Source: Saprospiraceae bacterium (lineage in GTDB: Bacteria > Bacteroidota > Bacteroidia > Chitinophagales > Saprospiraceae). From it: DNA of 64,000 bases. Shown here one piece after another: positions 18,450-27,869 of this stretch (position 1 is the stretch's first letter; every line of letters starts with the position of its first letter). The stretch lies in NCBI GenBank assembly GCA_027488135.1, contig JAIYCH010000014.1, positions 1 to 64,000 on the forward strand. Reading direction: 5' to 3'. The notes beneath the pieces were generated by a model. That model made no database searches and was not told the origin of the DNA. It saw only the letters and a list, made by a program, of their open reading frames with translations. The position numbers and the translations under genes are program-made.

Positions 18450-18457
18450 TATTTTTG
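18450..18457 (+). promoter_or_regulatory. Possible leuS promoter -7 box
   Basis: TATTTTTG fits TANNTTTG and lies about 60 bases before the leuS start, but there is no TTTG at the expected upstream distance. A GCGTAAAATTACGC hairpin immediately follows. Weak evidence. Confidence 0.3.
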
Positions 18458-18517
18458 CGTAAAATTACGCTTTGGTCTCTTTAACGATTTTAAGAGCTAA
18501 TAGCACAACAAAATTAA

Positions 18518-21397
18518 ATGATAATGGAATACAGATTTTCAGACATTGAATCCAGGTGGAAAAAGTTTTGGGAAGAAAATAAAGTCTATAAAGTAAGTAA
18601 TTCTTCCGATAAACCCAAATATTATGTTTTGGATATGTTCCCTTATCCGTCTGGTGCCGGTCTGCATGTAGGACATCCCCTCGGATATATCGCTTCTGAT
18701 ATTTATGCCCGATATAAAAGGCTCAAAGGTTTCAATGTTTTACACCCCATGGGGTATGATGCTTTTGGTCTGCCTGCCGAACAATACGCTATTCAGACAG
18801 GGGTGCAACCTGCTATTTCTACTGCGCAGAATATTGCCAGATACAGAAATCAGTTAGATAACCTTGGATTTAGTTTCGATTGGGACAGAGAGGTTCAAAC
18901 ATCAAATCCATCTTATTATAAATGGACACAATGGATTTTTCTACAACTTTTTTCTCATTATTATGACACCAAAGCCAATATGGCTAAGCCTGTCTCTGAC
19001 CTGGAAATTCATTTTAGAACCCATGGTTCCAGCCATTTAAATGCTGTACATAGCGATTTTGAACACTTTAGTGCAGAGGAATGGAACGCCAAATCCAAAG
19101 GGGAAAAGGAAAATTTGTTGATGAACTTTCGTTTGGCTTTTAGAAAAGTTACCTACGTTAATTGGTGCGAAGCTCTGGGGACCGTGTTGGCTAATGATGA
19201 AGTAAAAGATGGTTTGTCAGAAAGGGGAGGGCATCCCGTAGAGAAAAAACCTATGATGCAGTGGTCACTCAGAATCACTGCCTATGCGGAACGATTGTTA
19301 AATGACCTGCAGACCCTGGACTATTCTGATGCCATGAAAAAAATGCAATCCAATTGGATTGGTCGTTCAGAAGGCGCAAGAATGTTCTTCGGCGTGGAAG
19401 GGCATGATGTTCAGCTGGAAATTTTTACCACCCGTCCCGATACCCTTTTTGGTGTTACTTTTATGGTTTTAGCGCCCGAACACGAATGGGTTTCTTTGTT
19501 AACTACAAAGGAGCAAACCCCGAAAGTGACAAAATATCTGGATTATGTGCAAAGCAGGTCTGAACGGGAACGAATGTCCGAAGTTAAAGAAGTTACCGGA
19601 GAGTTTCTTGGCGCGTATGCCATTAATCCGTTTAACGGTAGGAAAATTCCAATTTATATTGGTGAATATGTCCTGAAGGATTATGGTACCGGTGCTATTA
19701 TGGCCGTGCCAAGTGACGATGATCGCGATAATTTATTTGCCGTTAAATTTGGGCTGGAAATTATTGAGGTGATTGATAAGTCAAACTATCCGGGGGCAAC
19801 GCGTCATGATAAATTAGGCTTAATGATTAATTCTGAATTCCTTGACGGCATGGAGGTTCCTGCAGCCATTGAATGTATGTTGAAGGAAATCGAAGCTAAA
19901 AATATTGGATCAAGGCAAGTGAATTATAAATTGCGCGATGCTATTTATAGTCGTCAACGGTATTGGGGGGAACCTTTTCCCATTATTTACGATGAAGATG
20001 GTATAGCCATTCCCTTAAAGGAAGAGGATCTTCCCCTGGAATTGCCTGTTTTGGAAAATTTTCAACCTGCGTCCGGGGCCGTCTCTCCATTGGCCAGAGC
20101 GCAAGATTGGGTGAATCTTCCCAATGGATTTAAACGTGAAACGGATACCATGCCTGGTTTTGCCGGTTCTTCCTGGTATTTTTTACGCTACATGGATCCG
20201 ACAAACGATCAGGTTTTTGCCGGGGAAAATGCCTTGAATTATTGGAAAGATGTAGATCTTTATGTCGGAGGAACCGAACATGCCGTAGGGCATTTAATGT
20301 ATAGCCGCTTTTGGCATAAATTCCTCTATGATCTCGGTAAAGTGCCAACCATTGAGCCTTATAAAAAATTGATCAATCAAGGTATGATTCAAGGGGTGGT
20401 GGAATCTATTTACTTGCAAAAGGATAAAGTAGCAGGTAAAAGTAGATTTATTTCAGCCTCTTTGTTGAAAAATGAAGAAGCAAAAGGTCTTGCCTATACA
20501 AGAATTCCTGTGTTGGTAGATTATATTACGGATTATGGAAATATGCAGGGTTCGCATCTCAATGAAAATGGGGTAAGTCAGTTTATTTCGTGGAGACCCG
20601 AATTTGTATCGGCCATTTTTGAATCAGAGGGAGGGGTTATTGAACAAGGTGTTTTTACGCCATTAAATGAAGTAGATACTTTTCAGCTGATAACCCATTC
20701 TGAAGTAGGCAAAATGTCGAAATCATTGTATAATGTTATCAATCCCGATGATGTTGTCTCAAAATATGGTGCAGATTGCTTTAGGATGTATGAAATGTTC
20801 CTCGGCCCTGTGGAACAGGCAAAACCCTGGGATACAAAAGGTATAGATGGTGTCTATAAATTTTTGAGAAAAGTATGGCATTTATTTAGAGACGCAGATG
20901 GCAAATGGTTGGTAACCGACACTCCCGCAACGCCTGAAGCGCATAAGGTTTTACACGCAACAATTAAAAGGATTCAGGACGATATTGAACGATTTTCTTT
21001 TAATACCTGTGTGAGTGCTTTCATGATTGCTGTGAATGATTGGCAAAAAATGAATGCTCACCATAAAGAGGTGCTCGAACCTTTCTTGGCACTCCTTGCT
21101 CCATTTGCGCCATTTTTAAGTGAAGAATTGTGGCATCAATTAGGAAATGAAGGCTCTGTGCATCAGGCTAATTTTCCTGTTTTTGAAAGTAAGCATCTGG
21201 AAGAATCTGTCATTGAATATCCTGTAAGTGTCAATGGAAAACTCAGAGCCACTTTAGTTTTTGATGTTCAAGGTAAGGAAGAAGACATAAAAGTAGCTGC
21301 CATGGAGCTCGATCCAATTAAAAAATGGACAGAAGGTCTGTCGGTTGTGAAAATTATTGTTGTTCCTAAAAGAATGATTAATATAGTGGTTAAATAA
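18518..21397 (+). CDS. leuS: Leucyl-tRNA synthetase
   Basis: LeuS charges tRNA-Leu with leucine. The 959-residue class I synthetase has the HIGH-type motif PYPSGAGLHVGHPLGY near residue 43 and the KMSKS loop GKMSKSLYNVINPDDV near 730. The large editing (CP1) domain contains the Thr-rich TTRPDTLFGVTF and a GTGAIMAVPSDDDRD block, so proofreading looks intact. The protein is longer than E. coli LeuS (860), partly from an insert between residues 150 and 210 and one near 620-700; both occur in Bacteroidota enzymes. A second ATG at 18524 is an equally good start. A pair of 35-base repeats follows the stop. Confidence 0.97.
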   Translation: MIMEYRFSDIESRWKKFWEENKVYKVSNSSDKPKYYVLDMFPYPSGAGLHVGHPLGYIASDIYARYKRLKGFNVLHPMGYDAFGLPAEQYAIQTGVQPAISTAQNIARYRNQLDNLGFSFDWDREVQTSNPSYYKWTQWIFLQLFSHYYDTKANMAKPVSDLEIHFRTHGSSHLNAVHSDFEHFSAEEWNAKSKGEKENLLMNFRLAFRKVTYVNWCEALGTVLANDEVKDGLSERGGHPVEKKPMMQWSLRITAYAERLLNDLQTLDYSDAMKKMQSNWIGRSEGARMFFGVEGHDVQLEIFTTRPDTLFGVTFMVLAPEHEWVSLLTTKEQTPKVTKYLDYVQSRSERERMSEVKEVTGEFLGAYAINPFNGRKIPIYIGEYVLKDYGTGAIMAVPSDDDRDNLFAVKFGLEIIEVIDKSNYPGATRHDKLGLMINSEFLDGMEVPAAIECMLKEIEAKNIGSRQVNYKLRDAIYSRQRYWGEPFPIIYDEDGIAIPLKEEDLPLELPVLENFQPASGAVSPLARAQDWVNLPNGFKRETDTMPGFAGSSWYFLRYMDPTNDQVFAGENALNYWKDVDLYVGGTEHAVGHLMYSRFWHKFLYDLGKVPTIEPYKKLINQGMIQGVVESIYLQKDKVAGKSRFISASLLKNEEAKGLAYTRIPVLVDYITDYGNMQGSHLNENGVSQFISWRPEFVSAIFESEGGVIEQGVFTPLNEVDTFQLITHSEVGKMSKSLYNVINPDDVVSKYGADCFRMYEMFLGPVEQAKPWDTKGIDGVYKFLRKVWHLFRDADGKWLVTDTPATPEAHKVLHATIKRIQDDIERFSFNTCVSAFMIAVNDWQKMNAHHKEVLEPFLALLAPFAPFLSEELWHQLGNEGSVHQANFPVFESKHLEESVIEYPVSVNGKLRATLVFDVQGKEEDIKVAAMELDPIKKWTEGLSVVKIIVVPKRMINIVVK

Positions 21398-21403
21398 AAA
21401 AAA

Positions 21404-21478
21404 TTGTGCCGCCAGGGGCATAATGGTATATCGGGAAATTTTGCCGCCAGGGGCATAATGGTATATTGGGGAATTTTG
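21404..21478 (+). repeat. GCCGCCAGGGGC repeat, tandem pair
   Basis: Two near-identical units, GTGCCGCCAGGGGCATAATG and TTGCCGCCAGGGGCATAATG, each followed by GTATAT, a G-rich triplet or quadruplet and AATTTTG, start 35 bases apart. They fill the gap between the convergent leuS and OmpA-lipoprotein genes. This is the GCCGCC module of the composite repeat at 3177 and 3763 without the GACCCC palindromes. Confidence 0.85.
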
Positions 21479-21481
21479 TAT

Positions 21482-23458
21482 TTAATCAATAATCTTAAAC
21501 GTAGTTCGTCTGTTTCTCTGGTGTTCCTCCTCTGTGCATCGCGAGCAAACACAAATGGCTGTGGGTGAGGTTTCACCAAAGCCTTTCGCAACCATTCGTC
21601 CAGGTGGAACACCCTTTCCTATGAGGTATTCTATAGCCGATTGTGCTCTTCTTTGAGAAAGGACCTGGTTATAAGAATCAACGCCCCGGCAATCGGTATG
21701 TGAAGCCAGTTGAATTCTGATAAGAGGGTTTAAAATCAGGGTGTTAGCCAGTTTATCCAGCGTGGGTTTAGCGTCTGCACGAATATCCCATTTATCTAAA
21801 TCGTAATAAATATCATCCAGGACAATCTCTGTATTTTTAAATATTTTATCAAGGACGATTTCCATTTCCACCGTTTGAATAGGATTTTCTGCTGTAGCCT
21901 GTAGTCCGGCCGCATTAAAAGTAGCCGCATTATTGAGATATCCGTCTTTACCAGCAAGGAAATTCCATAAAGATCCGGGTTGAATGGTCAATCTTGTTTT
22001 ACCTGTACTATCGGTTAAAAATTCTTGTTCATTTCCTGTAATGACAGTAGATAATTTTGCATTGTTCAAGGGTTTTCTTCCCAGTAAAGCGGAATTGGGA
22101 TTATTTGGTTCTGCGTAAATTTTTTCAAGAACAAAAACATCTAAATAATATTGAAAAGCAACAACCTTAGGTTTTTCGGTGGTAAATTTTTCATCTTTTT
22201 TAGGATTTGGCGGTAATTTTTTAAAAGTATAAATATCTTCTCTGCCGTTACCGCCCTCTCTTGTCGAGGTAAAATAACCAAATGGCAGATTATTGACGGA
22301 GTGAATAACCGTGTAGTTGAAATCATCAGCGCCGGAATTTATGGGATATTTTAGGTTCACAGGCGGCGACCATTCTCCGTTTTCAAGTCTGAAGCTTTTA
22401 AAAATATCCAATCCTCCCATTCCGGGTAAATAATCTGAACTAAAATAAAGGGTATCATTATCTAAGGAAGGAAATTGCTCGTTTCCAGGCGTATTGATCT
22501 GTCTGTTTATCAAAGCGGGTTCACTCCAGGTGCCATTGTCTAAAAGTTGAGAACTATATAGATCATAACCTCCCCATCCTTCGGGCGCTTTGGCACTGAA
22601 CAGCATATATTTTCCATTTTCAGAGAGGGTGGGATGTCCTAAATTAAGGTCTTTTAAAGTAGGGAAAATTTGAGATGCAGGACCCCATGTTTCTGCATTT
22701 ATTTTTTCGATAATAAACAATTTACAAAAGGCATCTTCTTTTTTCCCTCCACTACAACGTGTAAAAACAGCTTTATTTCGTTCTGCATTAAAAGAAAGCG
22801 TTCCTTCATGGGCGGGAGAATTAATATTAATCTTCCAGGGTACTGCATCGCCAGTTTCCAGATCAGCGATAAATATATCTGTAAACCCAGCGCCAGTCCA
22901 TAAATAAATTTGTTCACCAGTAGAAGTAGGTCGGTCCGAGGTGAAAATCAGGCGGTTTTTATTTAACTGAACGGGAGAATAATCAGCGAAAGCCGAGTTA
23001 ATAGGTAAAGGTTCAACTTGGAAATCTTTGTATTCTTCTTTCTTCCATTTTGCTGCCAGTTCACAATGGGTAATATCTTTTCTGTACTCATAAGGGCTGC
23101 CAATTTCAATGCTTAAATCTTTGAAAGTTTGCATCGCCTCAGTGTATTGCTCACTTTGCTTTAAGGCATAAGCTAATCCTTTTAGCGCATCAACACCAAA
23201 CCCATTGTCATAAGCAAGTCTATAATTTGATATAGCCTGATCAATATTTCCCATTTGCATGGCCGTTTCTGCAAGTATGAAACTTAAAATACCTCTATCG
23301 GTGCCTGTTTTAACTTTTTTTATTTCATTGGTAAGTAATTGATTGGCAATAGTATATTGCTTTCTTTCGTAGGCTGTTTTGCCATCCCTGATTTTTTCAG
23401 TATAAGTACACGCTGAAATAGTATATAGTAAGATAAAAAGGATTCCCCATTTTTGCAT
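21482..23458 (-). CDS. PorE-like OmpA-family lipoprotein (TPR, propeller, CRD, OmpA)
   Basis: The 658-residue product has a lipoprotein signal (WGILFILLYTISAC). In order it has TPR-like helices at about residues 25-130, PD40/WD40-type propeller blades at about 145-410 (GKYMLFSAKAPEGWGGYDLY, DTLYFSSDYLPGMGGLDIF), a carboxypeptidase-regulatory-like beta domain at about 450-520, and a C-terminal OmpA peptidoglycan-binding domain at about 545-655 (LASHTDCRGVDSYNQVLSQR). This four-part order is that of PorE, a T9SS component that anchors the machine to peptidoglycan. Bacteroidota have several paralogues of this shape, so PorE itself is not proven. The ATG at 23458 is chosen: upstream codons lack a signal peptide and run into the secDF terminator. 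Confidence 0.85.
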   Translation of the reverse strand: MQKWGILFILLYTISACTYTEKIRDGKTAYERKQYTIANQLLTNEIKKVKTGTDRGILSFILAETAMQMGNIDQAISNYRLAYDNGFGVDALKGLAYALKQSEQYTEAMQTFKDLSIEIGSPYEYRKDITHCELAAKWKKEEYKDFQVEPLPINSAFADYSPVQLNKNRLIFTSDRPTSTGEQIYLWTGAGFTDIFIADLETGDAVPWKININSPAHEGTLSFNAERNKAVFTRCSGGKKEDAFCKLFIIEKINAETWGPASQIFPTLKDLNLGHPTLSENGKYMLFSAKAPEGWGGYDLYSSQLLDNGTWSEPALINRQINTPGNEQFPSLDNDTLYFSSDYLPGMGGLDIFKSFRLENGEWSPPVNLKYPINSGADDFNYTVIHSVNNLPFGYFTSTREGGNGREDIYTFKKLPPNPKKDEKFTTEKPKVVAFQYYLDVFVLEKIYAEPNNPNSALLGRKPLNNAKLSTVITGNEQEFLTDSTGKTRLTIQPGSLWNFLAGKDGYLNNAATFNAAGLQATAENPIQTVEMEIVLDKIFKNTEIVLDDIYYDLDKWDIRADAKPTLDKLANTLILNPLIRIQLASHTDCRGVDSYNQVLSQRRAQSAIEYLIGKGVPPGRMVAKGFGETSPTAICVCSRCTEEEHQRNRRTTFKIID

Positions 23459-23556
23459 AGCCGATAGATTGAAGTTGGACAAAGAAACCAATAAATAAAT
23501 CTTCCTAAAAAACAATGATTTACCCTGTTTTGTTTTGCTTTTACAATATAAACAAA

Positions 23557-23586
23557 AAAGGCGAATGCATCGATGCATTCGCCTTT
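23557..23586 (-). terminator. Perfect 30-bp palindrome, probable secDF terminator
   Basis: The sequence AAAGGCGAATGCAT-CG-ATGCATTCGCCTTT is a perfect inverted repeat 34 bases after the secDF stop. Continuing on the minus strand it runs into further T residues (CCTTTTTTG), as expected for an intrinsic terminator. Confidence 0.75.
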
Positions 23587-23619
23587 ATCCTGTATGGTAA
23601 TAAAGAAATTTTATTTCTT

Positions 23620-26600
23620 TTAATCCATAGTCACTTCGTCTTTTTTCAAAAAATCGGACATAAGAGGGGAAGCTATAAAAATAGATGAATAAGTACCGAT
23701 GGTTATACCAAAAAGGATAGCGAAAGAGAATCCTTTGATACTTGAACCTCCAAACAAGAATAAAACAATAACTACAAACAAGGTTGTTAATGAGGTTAAC
23801 GTTGTTCTACTTAAAGTATTATTGATGGCTTTATTGATCACTTCATGTCTGGATCTTTTGATATAAATCCCCATCATCTCTCTAATACGGTCAAAAACTA
23901 CCACCGTATCATTTATGGAGTAACCAATTACTGTCAAAATCGCCGCGATAAAGGCCTGATCAACCTCCATACTGAAAGGCAAAATTCCGTGTAATGCTGA
24001 GAATACACCCAAAGTAATGATGGTATCATGAAACAAGGCTATAACGGCACCTGCACTATACTGCCATTTGTTGAATCGAATGAAGATATACAAGAATATC
24101 AGAGCCAATGCAAATAAAGCTGCTTGAAGAGAACTGGATTTTATATCCTCTGCAACGGTTGGCCCAACCTGACTTGAACTTACAACGTGAGTACCTTTTC
24201 CCTCTGGGTTGCTAAAGTTAGTGATATCCAAACTATTTCCAGATAGATTATTTACACCAGCAAACAATCTTTCAAGGACTTTTTGAGAAGCGTTTTCGTC
24301 ACCACTGTCAATCATATAACTTGTAACAACATTCAATGAATTTTCAGAGTCAATGGATTTAACTACTGGGGTATTTCCATAAAAAGCAGTGGTTAATTCT
24401 TTTCTTAAATCCTCTGGATTTACTGTTTCTGAAAATTGAATATTGTAGGAATATCCTCCTTTAAAATCAACACCAAACTCAAATCCTCTGGTAAATATTG
24501 AAACTAAGCTTAATAATACCAGAACCCCGGAAAATATATAAGCTAATTTTCTATTTCCCATCCAGTCAACATTGATGTTTGAAAAGGCGCTTTTAGAGTA
24601 AGAATTAGAGAATTTAAGGTCTTTTCCTTTTGCTGTCCACCAATCAATTAATAATCTACTAACCAATACAGCAGTAAACATTGAGGATAAAATACCGATG
24701 ATCAATACAACGGCAAAACCTTTGATTGGACCTAGTCCGAAATAAGAAAGCATGAATGCAGAAAGAAGAGTAGTGACGTTTGAGTCAATAATAGCAGAAT
24801 ATGACTGACGGAAACCTTCTGAAATAGATGTAAATAAGGTTTTTCCCTCATCCAGCTCCTCTCTGATTCTTTCATAGATGATTACGTTGGCGTCAACGGC
24901 CATACCAATGGTAAGTACGATACCAGCGATACCAGGTAGGGTTAAAACGGTACCAAAAGAAGCCAGCGTACCGAAAATAAAGAAGATATTTAAGAAAAGG
25001 GAAATGATAGACATGATACCTGCAGTACTATAGTACAGGAACATGAAGGCCATCACGATTAAAAATCCAATCACTAAAGAATTAATACTTTTTGAAATAT
25101 TTTCTTTTCCTAATGAAGGACCTACTAAGGCTTCTGATATAATTTTAGTTTCCGCTGGTAATTTTCCAATCTCCAGAATATTAGCTAAATCCTGTGCTTC
25201 CTGAATATTAAAGTTTCCTGTTATCTGTGTATTTCCGCCAGTGATTGGCTCGTTTACACTAGGTGCAGACACTACTTCATCATCAAGTAAGATAGCAACC
25301 TGACGATTATTATCCTGCGCAGCTTTAGTGGTCATCTCCGCCCAGGCTTTAGCGCCGTTTTTATCCATTCTAAGGGTTACACCTGTTTCCTTTGTGATTG
25401 GATCAGGTTCTGCCGCTGCAGCAACCACCTGGTCACCTGACACGGGTGCTTCCGCTCTTTCCTTTTTAATGGCGTAAAGCATGTAAAGATCCGTTACCTC
25501 GTTCGTTTGCGTGTTGGTAATTGGATCCCTTCCCCAATGGAATGATATTTCTTTAGGTACTCTGCTTCTAACTTCTGGACGGGTTAATAAAGAATCTATG
25601 ATAGATTTTTTATTACGTGCCGAAACACCAATAACAGCCATACCGAACTCTCCTCCTGTATTTAAAGAAAGATTCTCGAATAAGGGACCACTGGCTATAT
25701 TTACCGGGCTATAAAGCGTATCTAATTTGGCAATTTTAGTTTTGTTTTGATTTCCGTCTGCATCCGTTGCATAGGTAGTATCAATACGTAAAATTTCTTT
25801 TTTCAATTCACCACTACCAATGGTTTTTGCCAGTTCAGCATTCGCATCAGCAATTGCTTTTTGAATGGTTTCACTACCAGCACGATTAGGATTAACGGGA
25901 TCGGTTATCCTGTAAACATCCCAAAATTCAAGTTTGGCTGCGGCTTGTAAAAAATTACGCGCTCTTTCTGGATTATCAATACCTGGAAGTTCCACAAGAA
26001 TTAAGTCGCGACTTGGATCAAGAGAAACATTGGGTTGCATAACACCAAGACGGTCAATACGTTCTTTCAATAATTTGAAAGTTAATTCAACCGTTTCACT
26101 GGCCTTTTCACGTAAAATCGTTACCACCTGAGCGTTACTTGATCCGAAGGTTATTTCTTCTCTGAGGAGTTCAGAGGTAGAAAATAATGGCGCCAGTTTA
26201 CGATTATTTTGTGTGTAGGCATCTGCAAATAAGGTTACATAATCTCCTTGTGAGGTGATTTGATCCTTCGATGCTTTTTCCAGGGCCGCTAAGAAGGCTG
26301 GATCTTTACTATCATTAGCAAGAGCACGTAAAAAATCACGTAAATCTACTTGCAGTAATACGCTCATACCTCCCTTCAAATCAAGACCCAACGCTAGTTG
26401 TTGAGACTTTAATTCCTGGTAATTGTAGGTTTTGAGCATAGGAATCTTTAACACCTCTTCAGAAGACATGGAATCCAAATAGGCAATACGCTTCTGTTTG
26501 AACACTTCCTGCTTAAGGTTCTTTGATACGTTTCTGCTTGCTGCTTCAGCATAAGCATCTGCCGCTTTTTCGACACTCTGGGTGGGCAATGTGAATAGGA

Positions 26601-26664
26601 ACTGGATTAATGTAACCAGAACCATCAACACAAGGAAGAACCTGATAATCCCTTTTCCTTGCAT
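23620..26664 (-). CDS. secDF: Protein translocase subunit SecDF (fused)
   Basis: SecD and SecF form the proton-driven auxiliary complex that pulls proteins through SecYEG into the periplasm. Here both are fused in one 1014-residue protein, the usual Bacteroidota form. The SecD half begins with a membrane segment and LGLDLKGGMSVLLQVDLRDF near residue 92, has the periplasmic P1 domain, and then GMAVDANVIIYERIREEL near 590. The SecF half starts near residue 700 with IFTRGFEFGVDFKGGYSYNI and contains IGYSINDTVVVFDRIRE near 925. About 12 membrane segments are present in total. It is transcribed alone, with a palindromic terminator after it. Confidence 0.97.
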   Translation of the reverse strand: MQGKGIIRFFLVLMVLVTLIQFLFTLPTQSVEKAADAYAEAASRNVSKNLKQEVFKQKRIAYLDSMSSEEVLKIPMLKTYNYQELKSQQLALGLDLKGGMSVLLQVDLRDFLRALANDSKDPAFLAALEKASKDQITSQGDYVTLFADAYTQNNRKLAPLFSTSELLREEITFGSSNAQVVTILREKASETVELTFKLLKERIDRLGVMQPNVSLDPSRDLILVELPGIDNPERARNFLQAAAKLEFWDVYRITDPVNPNRAGSETIQKAIADANAELAKTIGSGELKKEILRIDTTYATDADGNQNKTKIAKLDTLYSPVNIASGPLFENLSLNTGGEFGMAVIGVSARNKKSIIDSLLTRPEVRSRVPKEISFHWGRDPITNTQTNEVTDLYMLYAIKKERAEAPVSGDQVVAAAAEPDPITKETGVTLRMDKNGAKAWAEMTTKAAQDNNRQVAILLDDEVVSAPSVNEPITGGNTQITGNFNIQEAQDLANILEIGKLPAETKIISEALVGPSLGKENISKSINSLVIGFLIVMAFMFLYYSTAGIMSIISLFLNIFFIFGTLASFGTVLTLPGIAGIVLTIGMAVDANVIIYERIREELDEGKTLFTSISEGFRQSYSAIIDSNVTTLLSAFMLSYFGLGPIKGFAVVLIIGILSSMFTAVLVSRLLIDWWTAKGKDLKFSNSYSKSAFSNINVDWMGNRKLAYIFSGVLVLLSLVSIFTRGFEFGVDFKGGYSYNIQFSETVNPEDLRKELTTAFYGNTPVVKSIDSENSLNVVTSYMIDSGDENASQKVLERLFAGVNNLSGNSLDITNFSNPEGKGTHVVSSSQVGPTVAEDIKSSSLQAALFALALIFLYIFIRFNKWQYSAGAVIALFHDTIITLGVFSALHGILPFSMEVDQAFIAAILTVIGYSINDTVVVFDRIREMMGIYIKRSRHEVINKAINNTLSRTTLTSLTTLFVVIVLFLFGGSSIKGFSFAILFGITIGTYSSIFIASPLMSDFLKKDEVTMD

Positions 26665-26815
26665 AACTAGTTGTTTAACGATTAATGTTTACTTTTTTAG
26701 AAAACTGCGCAAATATAATTCTTTTACAATACCTTTCACGCTTCAAAAACGCGAAGATACTATTTTCAGATTTCTTTACATAACCTTAACCAAACCTTTT
26801 ATTTTTTTGTGCATC

Positions 26816-27781
26816 TTATTTTTGTTTAGCCAGATTATTTAAAGGTCTTCCTTCCATAAAACAAAGTATATTTTCTTCAGTTATCTCCATCAATTTTTCT
26901 CTTGCTTGTTTTGAAGCCCAGGCCACATGAGGTGTTATAACACAATTTTCTAAATCAAATAATGGATTACCGTTGACGGGGGGTTCAATTTTAAGTACAT
27001 CTAAAACTGCAAACGCTGGTTTTTTTACTTTTAATCCTTCATAAAGATCTTCCTCATTAATTAAATCTCCCCGGGATGTATTTATTAAAATGACCTCTTC
27101 TTTCATTTTTTGAAAAATAGTCTTATTCATTATATTTTTAGTTTCCTCGGTTAGTGGAATATGAAGGGTTATTATGTCGCAAATAGGAATGACCTGCGCT
27201 AAGGTTTGAACCTCAAATCCCATGTTTGTTGCTTTTTCAGGCGTGCGTGAAACTATTTTTATCTTCATGCCAAAGGCATCGGCTATTTTTGCAACGGCCT
27301 GACCAATAGCACCAAAGCCAATAATGCCAATGGTTTTTCCCTCTAATCTTTCCAGCGATTCATGTCCGTAACAAAAATCGGGTTGATTTCCCCAGTCTCC
27401 CTTTTTTACCGATGTATTTTGCGCATTTACCCGATTCGTAATATCAAGTAAAAGAGCAAAAACGTGTTGAGCTACTGACCCTGTTCCATAGTTACTTGCA
27501 TTCAAAACGACTATTCCTTTTTGTTTTGCTTTTTCAATATCTATGTTGTTGTACCCGGTTGCCGTCACGCAAATACATTGACAAAGAGGAGCGTTTTCCA
27601 ATACCTCCGCGTCAAGTTTTACTTTGTTTACAATGATTATTTCTGCATCTTTGACCCTGCTCAGTACTTCTTCTTTGCTTGTCCGGGGATAGATGGTGGT
27701 CCTTCCTAACTGTTTTATTTTTTCCCAGGATAAATCTCCGGGATTTAATGTATGTCCATCGAGGATAACAATAGATTTCAT
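26816..27781 (-). CDS. D-2-hydroxyacid dehydrogenase
   Basis: This NAD-dependent oxidoreductase interconverts a 2-keto acid and a D-2-hydroxy acid; glycerate/hydroxypyruvate is the likeliest substrate class. The 321-residue product has the Rossmann loop LEGKTIGIIGFGAIGQAVAK near residue 145, the catalytic Arg in LINTSRGDLINEEDL near 232, the Glu in KIEPPVNGNPL and the His in NCVITPHVAWAS near 285. The start VILDGHTLNPGDLSW is typical of a subgroup annotated as glycerate dehydrogenase. The frame continues eight codons upstream to 27805; the ATG at 27781 fits the family start. It is divergent from the secreted protein gene at 27870. Confidence 0.92.
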   Translation of the reverse strand: MKSIVILDGHTLNPGDLSWEKIKQLGRTTIYPRTSKEEVLSRVKDAEIIIVNKVKLDAEVLENAPLCQCICVTATGYNNIDIEKAKQKGIVVLNASNYGTGSVAQHVFALLLDITNRVNAQNTSVKKGDWGNQPDFCYGHESLERLEGKTIGIIGFGAIGQAVAKIADAFGMKIKIVSRTPEKATNMGFEVQTLAQVIPICDIITLHIPLTEETKNIMNKTIFQKMKEEVILINTSRGDLINEEDLYEGLKVKKPAFAVLDVLKIEPPVNGNPLFDLENCVITPHVAWASKQAREKLMEITEENILCFMEGRPLNNLAKQK

Positions 27782-27869
27782 GGGCAACGCTTTAGATTTT
27801 AACAAAACATTTTTACTGATTATTTCAATATTTTTTTCAAATATGCGTATTAATGTTCAAATACATATA

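Noticed and set aside
23459-23578. Longer N-terminus of the OmpA lipoprotein from 23578
   Set aside because: The added 40 residues are basic and Cys-rich, overlap the secDF terminator and would bury the lipobox; the ATG at 23458 begins a proper lipoprotein signal.
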